A stretch of 40,735 nucleotides of DNA from Lentimicrobium sp. (GTDB lineage: Bacteria > Bacteroidota > Bacteroidia > Bacteroidales > Lentimicrobiaceae), in the NCBI GenBank assembly GCA_024709105.1, contig JANJXJ010000116.1:1-40735 (forward strand), read 5' to 3'. Shown piece by piece: positions 10,048-21,009 of the stretch. The notes below the pieces were generated by a model. It ran no database searches, was not told the origin of the DNA, and saw nothing but the letters and a program-made list of their open reading frames with translations. Both the position numbers and the translations under genes were made by a program. How positions within the stretch are numbered: the first letter of the stretch is position 1; each line of letters opens with the position of its first letter.

Positions 10048-10572
10048 TTAACCATTAAACACTTTGTTCAGATCAACACCACGTAACTGAGCTACGGTAT
10101 ATGCATCACGCATTTTGACCAGTGCATCAATGGTAGCTTTAACTACACTATGTGGGTTTGATGATCCTTTTGACTTGGCAAGAACGTCTTTTACACCAAC
10201 GCTTTCCAAAACTGCGCGCATAGCACCACCAGCGATAACACCGGTACCGGCAGATGCAGGTTTCAGAAATACGAGAGCTCCTCCGTATTTTCCAAGTTGT
10301 TCGTGAGGTATAGTACCTTTCTGAACCGGAACTTTCACCAGATTCTTTTTGGCATCGTCAACGCCTTTGGCGATGGCTGCGGTTACCTCCTTGGCTTTAC
10401 CCAATCCGTAACCTACAACACCATTTTCATTTCCAACCACAACAATGGCTGAGAAACTGAAAGTACGACCTCCCTTGGTTACTTTGGTAACCCTTTGGAT
10501 ACTTACCAGCCTGTCTTTAAACTCGATTTCGCTGGACTTCACCCTTTTTATGTTTGCGTTTGTCATATCCAT
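10048..10572 (-). CDS. rpsE: 30S ribosomal protein S5
   Basis: A 174-residue small-subunit protein involved in decoding accuracy. It has the double-stranded RNA-binding-like N-terminal domain ('[26 protein letters not shown]') and the C-terminal '[23 protein letters not shown]'-type segment. The first ATG overlaps the rplR stop as TAATG, suggesting termination-reinitiation coupling. A second in-frame ATG two codons later (10566) is an alternative start. Confidence 0.96.
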   Translation of the reverse strand: MDMTNANIKRVKSSEIEFKDRLVSIQRVTKVTKGGRTFSFSAIVVVGNENGVVGYGLGKAKEVTAAIAKGVDDAKKNLVKVPVQKGTIPHEQLGKYGGALVFLKPASAGTGVIAGGAMRAVLESVGVKDVLAKSKGSSNPHSVVKATIDALVKMRDAYTVAQLRGVDLNKVFNG

Positions 10573-10934
10573 TAGAATTTAAGGCCTCCTTCCCTTGCTG
10601 CTTCTGCCAGAGATTTAACCCTGCCATGATAAAGGTAACCGTTGCGGTCGAAAACTACTCTTTCTATTCCGGCTGCCTTTGCGCGCTCGGCAATAAGTTT
10701 ACCTACTACTTTTGCCTGCTCGATTTTTGCCATAGGAGTTTCTCCTGCTTCAGGCATACGCGATGAGGCTGAAACAAGCGTCTTGCCTTCAAGATCATTA
10801 ATGATCTGAGCATATATCTGTTTGTTGCTTCTGAATACGGTCAACCTTGGCTGCTCTGCAGTACCCGAAATCAGTTTCCGGATTCTGAGTTTAATCCTGT
10901 GCCTTCTGTATTCTTTTCTGTTTTTGATAGCCAT
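10572..10934 (-). CDS. rplR: 50S ribosomal protein L18
   Basis: A 120-residue 5S rRNA-binding protein. It starts [20 protein letters not shown] and has '[29 protein letters not shown]' (in two halves) and the C-terminal '[26 protein letters not shown]'. Its TAA stop shares a base with the rpsE start. A small GC-rich stem (TTTCCGG/CCGGGAAA) lies in the 55-base spacer from rplF, without a U-run. Confidence 0.97.
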   Translation of the reverse strand: MAIKNRKEYRRHRIKLRIRKLISGTAEQPRLTVFRSNKQIYAQIINDLEGKTLVSASSRMPEAGETPMAKIEQAKVVGKLIAERAKAAGIERVVFDRNGYLYHGRVKSLAEAAREGGLKF

Positions 10935-10989
10935 CCTTATCTGAGGAATTTTTTCCCGGTTTAGCCGGAAAGGTTATTTTTACGTTTTT

Positions 10990-11547
10990 TTACTTATCAG
11001 ATGCAGACTTTCCTGCTTTCTTCTTAACAATTTCACCCATAAACCTGATACCTTTACCTTTGTAAGGCTCGGGTTTACGCATCGAACGGATTTTTGCAGC
11101 TACCTGTCCGATAAGCTGACGATCGTGCGATTTGAGTGTTATGGTAGGATTCTTTCCCCTTTCAGTTAAGGTTTCAACAGTTACTTCATTCGGCATTTCA
11201 AAGAAAATGCTGTGAGAGTAACCCAACGCCAGTTCAAGAACATTATTCACTGCAGTAGCTTTATAACCTACTCCAACGAGCTCCTGAACAATGGTAAAAC
11301 CTTCAGAAACACCTTTTACCATATTGGCAATAAGGGTGCGGTAAAGTCCATGCTTTGCTCTGGCTTCCTGTGTGTCATCAATGCGGCCAACAAGTATCTG
11401 ATTGCCTTCAACTTTTACAGTGGTAACAGCTGCTACCTGCTGAGTGAGTTTTCCAAGTTTACCTTCTACAGTAACCAGGTTGTCGTCCGACACGGTAATT
11501 TTAACACCTGCGGGGAGCGCAATTGGCATTTTTCCAATTCTTGACAT
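10990..11547 (-). CDS. rplF: 50S ribosomal protein L6
   Basis: A 185-residue two-domain protein near the sarcin-ricin loop. It begins MSRIGKMPIALPAGVKITV and shows the L6 signature 'RKPEPYKGKGIRF'. Its start carries a textbook Shine-Dalgarno sequence (GAGAGGAG, minus strand, core 7 nt before the ATG), unusual in a phylum where such sites are depleted. It follows rpsH. Confidence 0.97.
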   Translation of the reverse strand: MSRIGKMPIALPAGVKITVSDDNLVTVEGKLGKLTQQVAAVTTVKVEGNQILVGRIDDTQEARAKHGLYRTLIANMVKGVSEGFTIVQELVGVGYKATAVNNVLELALGYSHSIFFEMPNEVTVETLTERGKNPTITLKSHDRQLIGQVAAKIRSMRKPEPYKGKGIRFMGEIVKKKAGKSASDK

Positions 11548-11564
11548 TATGAATCTCCTCTCAA

Positions 11565-11963
11565 TTAGCTAATGTAACACAAAACTTCACCGCCAATCTT
11601 AAGGGTTCTTGCTTCCTTGTCGGTCATTAAACCCTTGTTGGTTGACAATATAGCAATCCCCAGGCCATTGAGCACTCTGGGCAGCTCATCTGCCGAAACA
11701 TAACGACGTAAGCCGGGTTTGCTGATTCTCTCGAGTTTGGAGATTGCCGAAACTTTCGAAATCGGGTGATATTTCAACGCGATTTTAATGATTCCGGGGA
11801 TACTCTCATCTTCGAATTTGTAGTTCAGTATGTAACCCTTTTCGAAAAGGATCTTGGTAATTTCCTTCTTCATGTTTGACGTAGGAATTTCCACGATCCG
11901 GTGGTTGGCCATCACGGCGTTCCTGACACGGGTTAGATAATCTGCAATAGGATCTGTTACCAT
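11565..11963 (-). CDS. rpsH: 30S ribosomal protein S8
   Basis: A 132-residue 16S rRNA-binding protein. It starts '[21 protein letters not shown]' and ends with the S8 C-terminal pattern ('[32 protein letters not shown]'). In enterobacteria S8 represses the spc operon at rplE; no matching site was recognised here. It sits between rpsN and rplF. Confidence 0.97.
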   Translation of the reverse strand: MVTDPIADYLTRVRNAVMANHRIVEIPTSNMKKEITKILFEKGYILNYKFEDESIPGIIKIALKYHPISKVSAISKLERISKPGLRRYVSADELPRVLNGLGIAILSTNKGLMTDKEARTLKIGGEVLCYIS

Positions 11964-12000
11964 TTTATCCTTGAGTATTTCGTTTTTTCACTTGTTTTAA

Positions 12001-12270
12001 CTACCAGCTGGCTTTCTTCACGCCCGGGATCAGGCCGTCGAGGGCCATGAAGCGGAAATTGATACGCGAGATTCCAAACTGACGCATGTAACCTTTGGGG
12101 CGTCCGGTTAATTTGCAACGATTGTGCAAACGAACTGGTGATGCATTCTTTGGCAACTTCTGAAGTCCGATATAATCTCCGGCTTCTTTGAGTTCTGCGC
12201 GTTTGGCCGCATACTTTGCAACAAGGCGCTCTCTTTTGCGCTCTCTTGCTTTCATTGATTCCTTTGCCAT
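12001..12270 (-). CDS. rpsN: 30S ribosomal protein S14 (long, zinc-free type)
   Basis: The start was set at the ATG at 12270 ([20 protein letters not shown]), giving the usual 89 residues; a longer frame reaches 12303 but adds 11 residues foreign to the family. It has the C-terminal S14 core '[20 protein letters not shown]' and '[22 protein letters not shown]'. The first cysteine pair of the zinc-binding short form is absent, so this is the C-minus version. Confidence 0.96.
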   Translation of the reverse strand: MAKESMKARERKRERLVAKYAAKRAELKEAGDYIGLQKLPKNASPVRLHNRCKLTGRPKGYMRQFGISRINFRFMALDGLIPGVKKASW

Positions 12271-12274
12271 ATTG

Positions 12275-12829
12275 TTATTTCTGATTTTTGAATGGTAAAC
12301 CAAATTCTTTTAAAAGTGCAAGACACTCATTGTCATTGCGGGCAGTGGTTACAAAGGTAATATCCATACCATTGATTTTTGTAACCTTGTCGATCAGAAT
12401 CTCAGGGAAAATGATCTGTTCTGTAACTCCAAGAGTGTAGTTGCCACGACCATCAAAACCTTTTTCGTTGATTCCACGGAAGTCTCTGATACGAGGAATA
12501 GCTACAGAAACCAAACGATCAAGAAATTCATACATACGATCACCGCGAAGGGTTACTCTTACTCCGATGGGCATACCCTTACGAAGCTTGAAGTTCGAAA
12601 TGTCTTTCTTTGATTTGGTTGCAACGGCTTTCTGTCCTGAAAGAGCAGACAATTCGTTTACACCGGCTTCAATAAGCTTTTTATCGGCAATTGCAGTTCC
12701 TAATCCCTGATTTATGCTTATTTTAAGCAAGCGGGGAACCTGCATTACAGTTTTATACTGAAACTTTTCAGTAAGGGCGGGAACAATCTCAGCCCTGTAT
12801 TTATCTCTTAGGCGTGGTGAATATTTCAT
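12275..12829 (-). CDS. rplE: 50S ribosomal protein L5
   Basis: A 184-residue 5S rRNA-binding protein of the central protuberance. It has '[22 protein letters not shown]', the signature region '[26 protein letters not shown]' and '[23 protein letters not shown]'. Its ATG overlaps the rplX stop in a TAATG junction, the same coupling arrangement as rplR-rpsE. Confidence 0.97.
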   Translation of the reverse strand: MKYSPRLRDKYRAEIVPALTEKFQYKTVMQVPRLLKISINQGLGTAIADKKLIEAGVNELSALSGQKAVATKSKKDISNFKLRKGMPIGVRVTLRGDRMYEFLDRLVSVAIPRIRDFRGINEKGFDGRGNYTLGVTEQIIFPEILIDKVTKINGMDITFVTTARNDNECLALLKEFGLPFKNQK

Positions 12830-13152
12830 TACTTAATTACCTCCCCCGACTTTTTAGAATAACGAACAGACTTATTGGTTTTGGCATCAAGCTTACGACC
12901 AACACGGGTAGGTTTTCCGGTATTGTCAACAACCATAAGGTTTGACACATGGATACCTGCCTCTTTTTTCTCAATACCACCCTGTGCATTTTTTGCATTG
13001 GGCTTGGTATGTTTGGATATCAGGTTTACTCCTTCAACGATGGCTTTTTGTTTGTCAACAATAACCTCAAGGACTTTACCCTGCTTACCTTTTGAGTCAC
13101 CGGCTATCACCTTCACGGTATCGCCTTTTTTTATACTAAGTTTTGTGCTCAT
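12829..13152 (-). CDS. rplX: 50S ribosomal protein L24
   Basis: The ATG at 13152 ([20 protein letters not shown]) was chosen, giving 107 residues; the longer frame to 13194 runs into rplN and adds non-family residues. The KOW motif lies at about 8-35 ('[21 protein letters not shown]'-like), followed by '[17 protein letters not shown]'. L24 nucleates 50S assembly. It lies between rplN and rplE. Confidence 0.96.
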   Translation of the reverse strand: MSTKLSIKKGDTVKVIAGDSKGKQGKVLEVIVDKQKAIVEGVNLISKHTKPNAKNAQGGIEKKEAGIHVSNLMVVDNTGKPTRVGRKLDAKTNKSVRYSKKSGEVIK

Positions 13153-13165
13153 ATTGCCTGACACT

Positions 13166-13534
13166 TTATAGCACCTCAGGTGCCAATGAAACAATTTTCA
13201 TGTATTGCTTTTCACGAAGTTCCCTGGCAACGGGGCCGAAGATACGTGTGCCGCTCATTTCACCGGCATTATTCAGCAATACAACAGCGTTGTCGTCAAA
13301 CCGGATGTATGATCCATCGGGGCGACGTATTTCTTTTTTTGTGCGAACTACCACAGCTTTGGCTACTGTACCTTTTTTAATGTTTCCTGAAGGAAGAGCA
13401 CTTTTAACGGTAACAACAATTTTATCGCCAATTGAGGCATAGCGCTTACGGGTACCACCCAGCACACGGATGCAAAGAACTTCTTTTGCACCGCTGTTAT
13501 CGGCTACTGCAAGTCTTGATTCCTGTTGTATCAT
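13166..13534 (-). CDS. rplN: 50S ribosomal protein L14
   Basis: A 122-residue intersubunit bridge protein. It starts '[20 protein letters not shown]' and has the signature '[35 protein letters not shown]' (in two blocks) and '[28 protein letters not shown]'. Only 3 bases separate it from rpsQ. Confidence 0.97.
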   Translation of the reverse strand: MIQQESRLAVADNSGAKEVLCIRVLGGTRKRYASIGDKIVVTVKSALPSGNIKKGTVAKAVVVRTKKEIRRPDGSYIRFDDNAVVLLNNAGEMSGTRIFGPVARELREKQYMKIVSLAPEVL

Positions 13535-13537
13535 AAT

Positions 13538-13801
13538 TTACTTGGCCTTTTCAATGATTTCGACTAATCTCCAGCACTTGTTCTTGCTCAGCGGACGAGT
13601 TTCGGCTATGCGAACGGTATCACCAATACCACATTCGTTGTTCTCGTCATGGGCAGCAAATTTGGAAGTTTTCTTCACAAACTTACCGTATTTGGGGTGC
13701 TTTTCGCGGCGCTCAACCTGAACGACGATTGATTTCTGCATTTTGTTGCTTACAACAACCCCAATTCGTTCTTTTCTCAGATTTCTGGTTTCCATTTCCA
13801 T
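13538..13801 (-). CDS. rpsQ: 30S ribosomal protein S17
   Basis: An OB-fold 16S rRNA-binding protein of 87 residues from the first Met, or 85 if translation starts at the third codon ([12 protein letters not shown]). It carries the S17 core '[30 protein letters not shown]' (in two blocks) and '[24 protein letters not shown]'. It sits between rpmC (11-base gap) and rplN. Confidence 0.96.
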   Translation of the reverse strand: MEMETRNLRKERIGVVVSNKMQKSIVVQVERREKHPKYGKFVKKTSKFAAHDENNECGIGDTVRIAETRPLSKNKCWRLVEIIEKAK

Positions 13802-13812
13802 TGCTTTTCCGG

Positions 13813-14046
13813 TTATTTGTTGTTAACGGTAGCCTTACCCTGAGCCGCAGGGGCTTCACTCATCTGGCGTTTACGCAGTTCTGTGAGCATGCGGGCGATG
13901 GTTCTGCGGTAACTCTTGATTTTATTGGGGTTCTCGAGAGGGGAAACAGCATGATTCAGCTTCAGCTTTACCAGTTGTTTGCGCTCTTCCTCGAGCCTTT
14001 CAATGATTTCGGCTGTTGAAAGCTCTCTAATGACTTCTTGTTTCAT
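13813..14046 (-). CDS. rpmC: 50S ribosomal protein L29
   Basis: A 77-residue helical-hairpin protein at the tunnel exit. The core (about 1-62) shows '[21 protein letters not shown]' and '[20 protein letters not shown]'. The last 15 residues ([15 protein letters not shown]) are an extension beyond the usual 60-65 residue protein. The order rplP-rpmC-rpsQ is the standard S10 arrangement. Confidence 0.96.
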   Translation of the reverse strand: MKQEVIRELSTAEIIERLEEERKQLVKLKLNHAVSPLENPNKIKSYRRTIARMLTELRKRQMSEAPAAQGKATVNNK

Positions 14047-14052
14047 CTTGCG

Positions 14053-14481
14053 TTATATTGATTCTTCAACGTAATCTCTTCTTACCACAAACTTGGTGGC
14101 TACCGGCAGTTTCTGTGCGCCCAGGCGAAGTGCTTCTTTTGCTACTTCTACCGGAACTCCTTCTGCTTCAAAAAGTAAACGACCCGGACTGATGCGAGCT
14201 ACAAAGTACTCGGGAGCTCCTTTACCTTTACCCATACGAACTTCGGCTGGCTTTTTGGTTACCGGTTTGTCGGGGAATATGCGGATCCATATTTGTCCTT
14301 CACGTTTCATGTAACGGCTGATGGCCTGACGGGCGGCTTCAATTTGCCGGCCTGTGATCCATGCTTCTTCCAGGGTTTTGATACCGAAGGATCCGAATGA
14401 AAGCTCAGCACCACGTTTGGTGTTGCCCTTCATTTTGCCCTTCTGCATTTTCCTGAACTTGGTTTTCTTTGGCTGTAACAT
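14053..14481 (-). CDS. rplP: 50S ribosomal protein L16
   Basis: A 142-residue protein close to the A-site tRNA elbow. It begins '[20 protein letters not shown]' and carries '[41 protein letters not shown]' features (quoted in part), including the GKGAPE loop. It follows rpsC at a 44-base gap and precedes rpmC at 6 bases. Confidence 0.97.
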   Translation of the reverse strand: MLQPKKTKFRKMQKGKMKGNTKRGAELSFGSFGIKTLEEAWITGRQIEAARQAISRYMKREGQIWIRIFPDKPVTKKPAEVRMGKGKGAPEYFVARISPGRLLFEAEGVPVEVAKEALRLGAQKLPVATKFVVRRDYVEESI

Positions 14482-14525
14482 TATTATCGGGTATTGAACG
14501 TGTTTTCTAACTCGTTAATTGTCAA

Positions 14526-15272
14526 TTATTTTTTGGTGCGGTTACGGTTTCCTCTCGGAGGCCTTCCACCACCCGGACGCTGAGGCATAGCCTTTTCGCG
14601 TGTGTTGCCGGCAGCTACAGTTTCTGCTGAAGGGGTCAGGTCAACTTTACCAAAAACTTCACCTTTGCAAATCCATACCTTTATACCAATACGGCCATAA
14701 GTGGTATGTGCTTCTGCAATTGCATAATCAATATCAGCACGAAGGGTGTGCAAAGGAGTACGGCCTTCTTTGATCATTTCGCGGCGGGCCATCTCGGCTC
14801 CGGCCAAACGACCAGAAATTAAAACCTTTATTCCTTCAGCTCCAATGCGCATGGTTGAAGCAATCGCAGTTTTTATCGCCCTGCGGTAAGAAATCCTGCC
14901 TTCAATCTGGCGGGCAATCGCATTGGCAACTATTACTGCATCCATCTCAGGACGTTTGATTTCTGAAATGTTGATCTGAATCTCCTTCTTGGTGATTTTT
15001 TTCAACTCTTCTTTCAGTTTGTCAACTTCCTGTCCACCTTTTCCGATAATGATTCCCGGACGGGCTGTATGTATAGTTACTGTAACCAGTTTAAGGGTAC
15101 GTTCGATAACGATCTTTGAAACGCCGGCTTTTGATAAACGAGCATTCAGATATTTGCGGATCTGGTCGTCCTCAACAAGTTTGTTTTCAAAACGTCTGCC
15201 ACCATACCAATTGGAATCCCAACCTCTGATGATGCCTAACCTGTTACCTATTGGATTTGTCTTTTGTCCCAT
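14526..15272 (-). CDS. rpsC: 30S ribosomal protein S3
   Basis: A 248-residue mRNA-entry protein. It begins '[20 protein letters not shown]', has a type II KH motif ('[13 protein letters not shown]') and the C-terminal domain '[26 protein letters not shown]'. The last ~35 residues form a Gly/Arg/Pro-rich basic tail ('[17 protein letters not shown]') longer than that of E. coli S3. It lies between rplV and rplP. Confidence 0.97.
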   Translation of the reverse strand: MGQKTNPIGNRLGIIRGWDSNWYGGRRFENKLVEDDQIRKYLNARLSKAGVSKIVIERTLKLVTVTIHTARPGIIIGKGGQEVDKLKEELKKITKKEIQINISEIKRPEMDAVIVANAIARQIEGRISYRRAIKTAIASTMRIGAEGIKVLISGRLAGAEMARREMIKEGRTPLHTLRADIDYAIAEAHTTYGRIGIKVWICKGEVFGKVDLTPSAETVAAGNTREKAMPQRPGGGRPPRGNRNRTKK

Positions 15273-15312
15273 TCAACAAATGATTATTTGGTTGTTAAAG
15301 CCTGCTTCGCAG

Positions 15313-15723
15313 TTATTCTTTAGTTTCTGTTATCCTGTTATCAATCAGCAACGTAACATGGTTTGAACGTTTGCGGATCCGGTGTGCACGTCCCTGAGGA
15401 GCAGTGCGGATACGTTTTAATTGACGGCCACCATCAACGCCTACTTCTTTAACATAGAGGCTGGTGTCTTCCATTCGTACTCCTTCGTTTTTTGCCTGCC
15501 AGTTGGCAAGAGCTGAAAGAAGAAGTTTGTGAAGTCTGCCACTTGCATCCTGAGGTGAATGTTTCAGCACATTTAATGCCTGTTCTACTTTCATACCACG
15601 GATTAAGTCGGCCATAAGGCGCATCTTCCTGGGAGAAGTCGGGCAGTTCCTGAGCGTTGCAAACGACATGCTCTTCTTTGCTTCCTTGATCTGCTCAGCT
15701 CTGTTATGTTTTCGTGATCCCAT
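15313..15723 (-). CDS. rplV: 50S ribosomal protein L22
   Basis: A 136-residue exit-tunnel protein. It has '[20 protein letters not shown]', '[20 protein letters not shown]' and the tunnel-lining C-terminal loop '[20 protein letters not shown]'. It lies between rpsS (14-base gap) and rpsC. Confidence 0.97.
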   Translation of the reverse strand: MGSRKHNRAEQIKEAKKSMSFATLRNCPTSPRKMRLMADLIRGMKVEQALNVLKHSPQDASGRLHKLLLSALANWQAKNEGVRMEDTSLYVKEVGVDGGRQLKRIRTAPQGRAHRIRKRSNHVTLLIDNRITETKE

Positions 15724-15737
15724 TGTTTGTTCCTTCT

Positions 15738-16016
15738 TTATTTTTTACCTTTATCTTTACTTCCGGCGTGGCCTCTGAAAATACGGGTAGGTGCAAACTC
15801 ACCGAGTTTATGTCCAACCATGTTTTCGGTTACGTAAACCGGAATAAACTTGTTTCCGTTGTGAACAGCGATAGTCTGTCCAACAAAGTCGGGAGATATC
15901 ATTGAAGCACGCGACCAGGTTTTGATAACAACCTTTTTGTTGCTGCTGACGGCATCCAGTACTTTTTTCTCTAGCTTGTACTCGATATAAGGACCTTTTT
16001 TAAGCGAACGGCTCAT
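15738..16016 (-). CDS. rpsS: 30S ribosomal protein S19
   Basis: A 92-residue head protein. It starts '[20 protein letters not shown]' and has the S19 signature '[27 protein letters not shown]'-like block (here beginning [12 protein letters not shown]) and '[24 protein letters not shown]'. It is placed between rplB and rplV. Confidence 0.97.
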   Translation of the reverse strand: MSRSLKKGPYIEYKLEKKVLDAVSSNKKVVIKTWSRASMISPDFVGQTIAVHNGNKFIPVYVTENMVGHKLGEFAPTRIFRGHAGSKDKGKK

Positions 16017-16039
16017 TTTTAATGCTGTTTAAGGGTCAA

Positions 16040-16864
16040 TTACTTCTTCCTTCTTTCGATGATGTATTTACCCGAAGCTTTTTTCGGATAACGGGTCTTG
16101 TAGCCCTTGGCAGGAATACCCTTGCGTGATCTCGGGTGACCTCCGCTGGCGCGACCTTCACCTCCACCCATCGGGTGATCAACAGGGTTCATTACAACTG
16201 CACGGGTGCGGGGCCTGCGTCCTAACCAACGGCTGCGACCGGCTTTACCCGATACTTCAAGGTTGTGCTCAGTGTTTGATACAACTCCGATGGTTGCTTT
16301 GCAAGTTTGCAAAATCATGCGGGTTTCACCTGAAGGAAGTTTAATAATGGCAAATTTACCATCACGTGACATCAATTGGGCTGAAGAACCAGCACTGCGG
16401 GCCATCTTGGCTCCTTGTCCGGGGCGAAGCTCAATGTTGTGGATTACTGTACCGAAAGGAATCTCACTCAAATAAAGAGTATTTCCGATTTCAGGCTGAG
16501 CACCTTTACCACTGATTACTTCCTGTCCTACTTTAAGTCCGTTGGGAGCTACGATATAGCGTTTCTCTCCGTCAGCATAGTAAAGAAGAGCTATACGAGC
16601 CGTGCGGTTCGGATCATACTCTATAGTCTTTACTGTTGCAGGAATATTTTCTTTCTCCCTTTTGAAATCAATCAAACGGTATTTCTGTTTGTGGCCGCCA
16701 CCAATAGACCTTACAGTCATTTTACCAGTGTTGTTGCGTCCTCCAGAACTTTTCCTGGACTGCAGCAGGCTCTTTTCGGGGCTCAGTGCAGTTATGTCAT
16801 CCAGCGCGCTCACAACTTTGAAGCGCTGACTTGATGTGGTCGGTTTGAATTTTTTTAAAGCCAT
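16040..16864 (-). CDS. rplB: 50S ribosomal protein L2
   Basis: A 274-residue protein needed for subunit joining and peptidyl-transferase activity. It has the RNA-binding N-terminal OB domain and the C-terminal SH3-like domain with '[20 protein letters not shown]', which retains the conserved 'VDHP' but has Met where E. coli has His after Pro. '[22 protein letters not shown]' closes the protein. It follows rplW by 5 bases. Confidence 0.97.
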   Translation of the reverse strand: MALKKFKPTTSSQRFKVVSALDDITALSPEKSLLQSRKSSGGRNNTGKMTVRSIGGGHKQKYRLIDFKREKENIPATVKTIEYDPNRTARIALLYYADGEKRYIVAPNGLKVGQEVISGKGAQPEIGNTLYLSEIPFGTVIHNIELRPGQGAKMARSAGSSAQLMSRDGKFAIIKLPSGETRMILQTCKATIGVVSNTEHNLEVSGKAGRSRWLGRRPRTRAVVMNPVDHPMGGGEGRASGGHPRSRKGIPAKGYKTRYPKKASGKYIIERRKK

Positions 16865-16869
16865 TATCT

Positions 16870-17160
16870 TTAAATATTGCTATAAAAATCAATTGTTTCA
16901 CCAGCGGCTAATGTTACAATAGCCTTTTTGAATGAATTTGCCCTTCCTTTAACCATGCCGGTTTTGGTAAACCTCGACTTGTTCTTTCCGGAGTAATTCA
17001 TTGTGTTCACTTCGGTAACTTCCACACTGTAAATTTCTTCCACAGCTTTCTTGATCTGAAGTTTATTGGCATCCTTGCGGACGATAAACCCATAGCGTTG
17101 AAGCTTTTCGCCTAAGGCGGTCATCTTTTCCGTAACTACCGGCTTTATTATGATACCCAT
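16870..17160 (-). CDS. rplW: 50S ribosomal protein L23
   Basis: A 96-residue protein at the tunnel exit, the docking site for trigger factor and SRP. It shows '[25 protein letters not shown]', the family motif '[25 protein letters not shown]' and '[25 protein letters not shown]'. It is located between rplD and rplB. Confidence 0.97.
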   Translation of the reverse strand: MGIIIKPVVTEKMTALGEKLQRYGFIVRKDANKLQIKKAVEEIYSVEVTEVNTMNYSGKNKSRFTKTGMVKGRANSFKKAIVTLAAGETIDFYSNI

Positions 17161-17208
17161 TGTGTTTCTTGTTAATGGTTCTTAATCTCAGCGCTTCCAG
17201 CGTGATTG

Positions 17209-17838
17209 TTAATTCGCAAAAGTTTTCTCAATTTCGGAAACTGAACTCTCGAGAATGATCAGATTGTTCGCCCTAAGAATTTCATAAGTGTTTAAATCAC
17301 AAGCTCTTATGACTTTGGCGCGCTTCAGATTTCGGGAGGACAAATATAGGGCTTTATTGCTTTCGCTCAACACCATAAGTGTCTTTTTTTCTGAAAGTTG
17401 CAGATTATTCAATAATTCTGCGAACAATTTGGTCTTGGGAGCCTCAAAATTCAGGTCTTCAATAACCATGATGTTATTTTCCTTGGCTTTGTATGTCAGT
17501 GCTGACATACGTGCCAATTCCTTGAGTTTTTTGTTCAGTTTGAAACTGTAATCGCGGGGCTGTGGGCCGAAAACTCTGGCTCCACCACGCATAAGCGGCG
17601 ATTTAATACTTCCTGCACGGGCTCCACCGGTACCTTTTTGCCTTTTCAGCTTGCGTGTACTTCCGGATACTGTACTTTTCTCTTTTGAACTGTGAGTTCC
17701 CTGACGCTGATTTGCAAGATATTGTTTGGTATCCAGGTAAATCGCGTGGTCGTTGGGGTCGATTCCGAAGATCGAATCATTCAGGGTTACTGTCCTGTTG
17801 GTCTTTTCCCCTTTGAGGTTATAAATTGTTAGCTCCAT
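17209..17838 (-). CDS. rplD: 50S ribosomal protein L4
   Basis: A 209-residue protein whose long loop reaches into the exit tunnel. The loop region is '[39 protein letters not shown]' (abridged); the C-terminal Rossmann-like domain includes '[21 protein letters not shown]'. Its first 10 bases overlap the end of rplC in another frame. In E. coli L4 autoregulates this operon; no comparable leader was identified. Confidence 0.97.
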   Translation of the reverse strand: MELTIYNLKGEKTNRTVTLNDSIFGIDPNDHAIYLDTKQYLANQRQGTHSSKEKSTVSGSTRKLKRQKGTGGARAGSIKSPLMRGGARVFGPQPRDYSFKLNKKLKELARMSALTYKAKENNIMVIEDLNFEAPKTKLFAELLNNLQLSEKKTLMVLSESNKALYLSSRNLKRAKVIRACDLNTYEILRANNLIILESSVSEIEKTFAN

Positions 17839-18458
17839 CTTTCAAGAATTACATATGATCCGTTGGGCCCGGGAACCGAACCTTTAACTAGCAAAAGATT
17901 TTTCTCCTTCACGATCTTAACAATCTGAAGATTGATGGTTTTCACCCGGTGATTACCGGTTTGTCCTGCCATACGCAGTCCTTTGAAAACCCTTGAAGGC
18001 CATGATGACGCTCCAACCGAACCAGGTGCTCTGAGCCTGTTGTGCTGTCCGTGGGTTGCTCCACCAACACCACTGAATCCATGACGGCGAATAACACCCT
18101 GGAAACCTTTTCCTTTAGATGTTCCTACTACATCAATAAATTCGCCTTCCTGGAAAACATCAACCAATACCTCATCGCCGAATGCTTTGCGGTGTCCTTC
18201 TTCAAAACGGGTAAACTCAACAAGCTTACGTTTTGGAGTAATTCCGGCTTTTGCAAAGTGTCCAAGTTCGGCCTTGGTGGTATGTTTTTCTTTCTTATCG
18301 TCAAAGGCAAGCTGAATGGCATCATAACCATCAACTTCTTTGGTCTTGATCTGAGTGACATAGCATGGGCCTGCTTCAATTACTGTACAGGCAATGTTCT
18401 TGCCATTGGCATCGAACAAGCTGGTCATCCCGACTTTTTTTCCTATAATTCCTGACAT
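17829..18458 (-). CDS. rplC: 50S ribosomal protein L3
   Basis: A 209-residue protein whose central extension approaches the peptidyl-transferase centre. It begins '[20 protein letters not shown]' and includes '[60 protein letters not shown]' as the signature region (abridged from a longer match). It overlaps rplD by 10 bases. The 67-base spacer from rpsJ is one of the larger ones in the array. Confidence 0.97.
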   Translation of the reverse strand: MSGIIGKKVGMTSLFDANGKNIACTVIEAGPCYVTQIKTKEVDGYDAIQLAFDDKKEKHTTKAELGHFAKAGITPKRKLVEFTRFEEGHRKAFGDEVLVDVFQEGEFIDVVGTSKGKGFQGVIRRHGFSGVGGATHGQHNRLRAPGSVGASSWPSRVFKGLRMAGQTGNHRVKTINLQIVKIVKEKNLLLVKGSVPGPNGSYVILERWS

Positions 18459-18525
18459 TGCAGTATCAAGTTTATTTAATGATTTCTTTTTTGTGAAGTT
18501 TCGAAACTCTTACAGGTTTCTTCAG

Positions 18526-18831
18526 TTACACCTTGATTTCAACTTCAACACCACTTGGCAATTCAAGCTTCATCAGCGCATCAATGGTTTTGCTGGTGGT
18601 ACTGTAGATATCAAGCAAGCGTTTGTATGAACTGAGTTCAAACTGCTCTCTCGATTTCTTATTGACAAAGGTTGACCTCAACACGGTGAATATTTTTTTG
18701 TTGGTGGGTAAGGGAATAGGCCCGTTAACCACTGCACCGGTAGATTTCACGGTCTTAACGATCTTTTCAGCTGATTTGTCAACCAGATTGTGATCGTACG
18801 ATTTCAGTTTAATTCTGATCCTTTGGCTCAC
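18526..18831 (-). CDS. rpsJ: 30S ribosomal protein S10, GTG start
   Basis: A 101-residue protein (also NusE, the antitermination partner of NusB/NusG). The sequence '[24 protein letters not shown]' and the '[16 protein letters not shown]' block are typical. The only start codon in register is GTG at 18831-18829; no ATG or Shine-Dalgarno-like sequence lies nearby. It follows fusA by 32 bases, joining the str and S10 operons. Confidence 0.96.
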   Translation of the reverse strand: MSQRIRIKLKSYDHNLVDKSAEKIVKTVKSTGAVVNGPIPLPTNKKIFTVLRSTFVNKKSREQFELSSYKRLLDIYSTTSKTIDALMKLELPSGVEVEIKV

Positions 18832-18863
18832 GTTAATTGGGTTTATTAATGTAAATTCTTGGT

Positions 18864-20966
18864 TTATTTAACAAGATAACCTTTCAGTTTGTAAATAACC
18901 TCATCGGTTAATGTTGCAGGCAACTCAGCATAGTGTGAAAACTCCATACTTGAATTTCCGCGTCCTGAAGTAATGGTACGCAAACTGGTTACATATCCAA
19001 ACATCTCAGCAAGGGGAACATGGGCTTTCACAACCTGATAACGATTGCGGGTTTCGATTCCCTCAACACTCGCACGGCGCTTATTCAGATCGCTGGTAAT
19101 ATCTCCAACATATTCATCGGGCACATTTACTTCCAGGCGCATTACAGGCTCAAGAAGTACATTGCGTCCTTTGCGGGCTGCTTCTTTAAAAGCAACTTTA
19201 GCACAGATTTCAAAAGCAAGTGAATCAGAATCAACGTTGTGATATGATCCATCAAGCAATTTAACTTTCAGGCTCTCGAGAGAAAATCCTGCAAGAACGC
19301 CATTCTGCATAGCTGTTCTGAATCCTTTCTCAATAGCCGGAATATACTCTTTCGGAATATTGCCGCCTTTGATCTCATTGATAAACTGAAGCCCTCTGAA
19401 ACCTTCTTCAGCAGGCCCGATTTCAAACATGATATCAGCAAAACGGCCTTTTCCTCCGGTTTGTTTTTTGTAAACTTCGCGATGAGCAACAACACTGGCC
19501 AATGCCTCTTTGTACGCTACCTGAGGGTTACCTTTGTTGATTTCAATCTTAAATTCCCTTCTCAGGCGGTCGGCAATGATTTCAAGATGAAGTTCTCCCA
19601 TGCCACTTATGATGGTCTGACCAGTTTCCTCATCAACCCTTACGCTGAATGTAGGATCTTCTTCAGCAAGTTTGTTGAGAGCGAGATCAAGCTTATCTAC
19701 ATCATCCTGTGTTTTGGGTTCAACCGCAATGCTGATTACCGGTTCCGGGAAGGTGATGGTCTCAAGTAAAATAGGATGCTTCTCATCGCAGAGACTGTCA
19801 CCGGTTCTGATTTCCTTAAAACCAACCAAAGCAACTATATCACCAGCTTCAACCTGCTGAAGAGGATTTTGCTTATTGGCATGCATCTGCATAATGCGGG
19901 CAATGCGCTCTTTTTTACCAGTTGAAGTGTTCAAAACATAACTTCCGGCAACAAGAGTACCAGAATAAACCTTCACAAAAGCCAAACGACCAACAAATGG
20001 ATCGGTGGCAATCTTAAAAGCCAGTGCTGAGAAAGGTTCAGATGCATCAGCATTCCGAACTTCTTCAGCTTCGGTCTTAGGATTTATTCCTTTTACAGAT
20101 TCAATATCAGCAGGGCTTGGCAAATAAGAAACAATGGCATCGAGCAGCGGCTGAACACCTTTGTTCCTGAAAGAAGCACCGCAGAGTACCGGAGTAATTC
20201 TGTGCTCGAGGGTTGCCTTGCGGATAATGCCTCTCATTTCATCCGGAGTAATGGAATTGTGATCAGCAAGAAACTTTTCAAAAAGAGTTTCATCTTCCTC
20301 AGCTACTCCTTCGATCAGTTTGAGGCGGTATTCCTCAACCAATTCCTTAAGCTCTTCAGGAACTTCAGTAACAGTATAAGCACTACCTGTAGCATCAGTA
20401 TCCCAGATTAAAGCTGTATTTGTAACCAGATCAACAACACCTGAGAACTCTTCTTCTTCACCTATGGGAATTTGCAGAGGAATCGGGTTTGCGCCAAGTT
20501 TTTCTTTCATCTGGTTAATGACACCAAAAAAATCAGCACCAGATCTGTCCATCTTATTGACAAAACTGATGCGTGGCAATACATATTTATCGGCTTGTTT
20601 CCAGACTGTTTCGCTCTGAGGTTCAACACCACCCACAGCGCAGAAAATGGCAACAGCACCATCAAGTACCCTGAGTGAGCGTTCTACTTCTACTGTAAAA
20701 TCAACATGTCCCGGGGTATCAATAATATTGATTTTGTGGTTTTCGCCACGGCAATCCCAGTAAACAGTAGTAGCAGCAGAAGTGATGGTAATGCCGCGTT
20801 CCTGTTCCTGGATCATCCAGTCCATGGTGGCAGTACCTTCGTGTACCTCTCCGAGTTTATAACTTATACCGGTATAGTACAAAATACGCTCAGTCGTCGT
20901 GGTTTTACCCGCGTCGATGTGCGCCATAATGCCGATGTTGCGTGTATGTGACAATTTGCCCGACAT
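18864..20966 (-). CDS. fusA: Translation elongation factor G
   Basis: The GTPase that drives translocation, 700 residues, full length. The G domain shows G1 '[17 protein letters not shown]', the switch region '[11 protein letters not shown]', G3 'DTPGHVDF' and G4 'NKMD', followed by domains II-V ('[14 protein letters not shown]' in domain III, '[24 protein letters not shown]' in V). It sits in the str position after rpsG; no tuf follows, as is normal in Bacteroidota. Confidence 0.98.
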   Translation of the reverse strand: MSGKLSHTRNIGIMAHIDAGKTTTTERILYYTGISYKLGEVHEGTATMDWMIQEQERGITITSAATTVYWDCRGENHKINIIDTPGHVDFTVEVERSLRVLDGAVAIFCAVGGVEPQSETVWKQADKYVLPRISFVNKMDRSGADFFGVINQMKEKLGANPIPLQIPIGEEEEFSGVVDLVTNTALIWDTDATGSAYTVTEVPEELKELVEEYRLKLIEGVAEEDETLFEKFLADHNSITPDEMRGIIRKATLEHRITPVLCGASFRNKGVQPLLDAIVSYLPSPADIESVKGINPKTEAEEVRNADASEPFSALAFKIATDPFVGRLAFVKVYSGTLVAGSYVLNTSTGKKERIARIMQMHANKQNPLQQVEAGDIVALVGFKEIRTGDSLCDEKHPILLETITFPEPVISIAVEPKTQDDVDKLDLALNKLAEEDPTFSVRVDEETGQTIISGMGELHLEIIADRLRREFKIEINKGNPQVAYKEALASVVAHREVYKKQTGGKGRFADIMFEIGPAEEGFRGLQFINEIKGGNIPKEYIPAIEKGFRTAMQNGVLAGFSLESLKVKLLDGSYHNVDSDSLAFEICAKVAFKEAARKGRNVLLEPVMRLEVNVPDEYVGDITSDLNKRRASVEGIETRNRYQVVKAHVPLAEMFGYVTSLRTITSGRGNSSMEFSHYAELPATLTDEVIYKLKGYLVK

Positions 20967-21009
20967 CAGTTTTTGTACTTTACTTAGGTTTGTTTATTTG
21001 AGTTAAATC

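Noticed and set aside
18459-18525. GTTTCGAAAC and GAAAC/GTTTC repeats in the rpsJ-rplC spacer as an L4 leader.
   Set aside because: The stems are short, AT-rich and mutually exclusive, with no feature specific enough to call.
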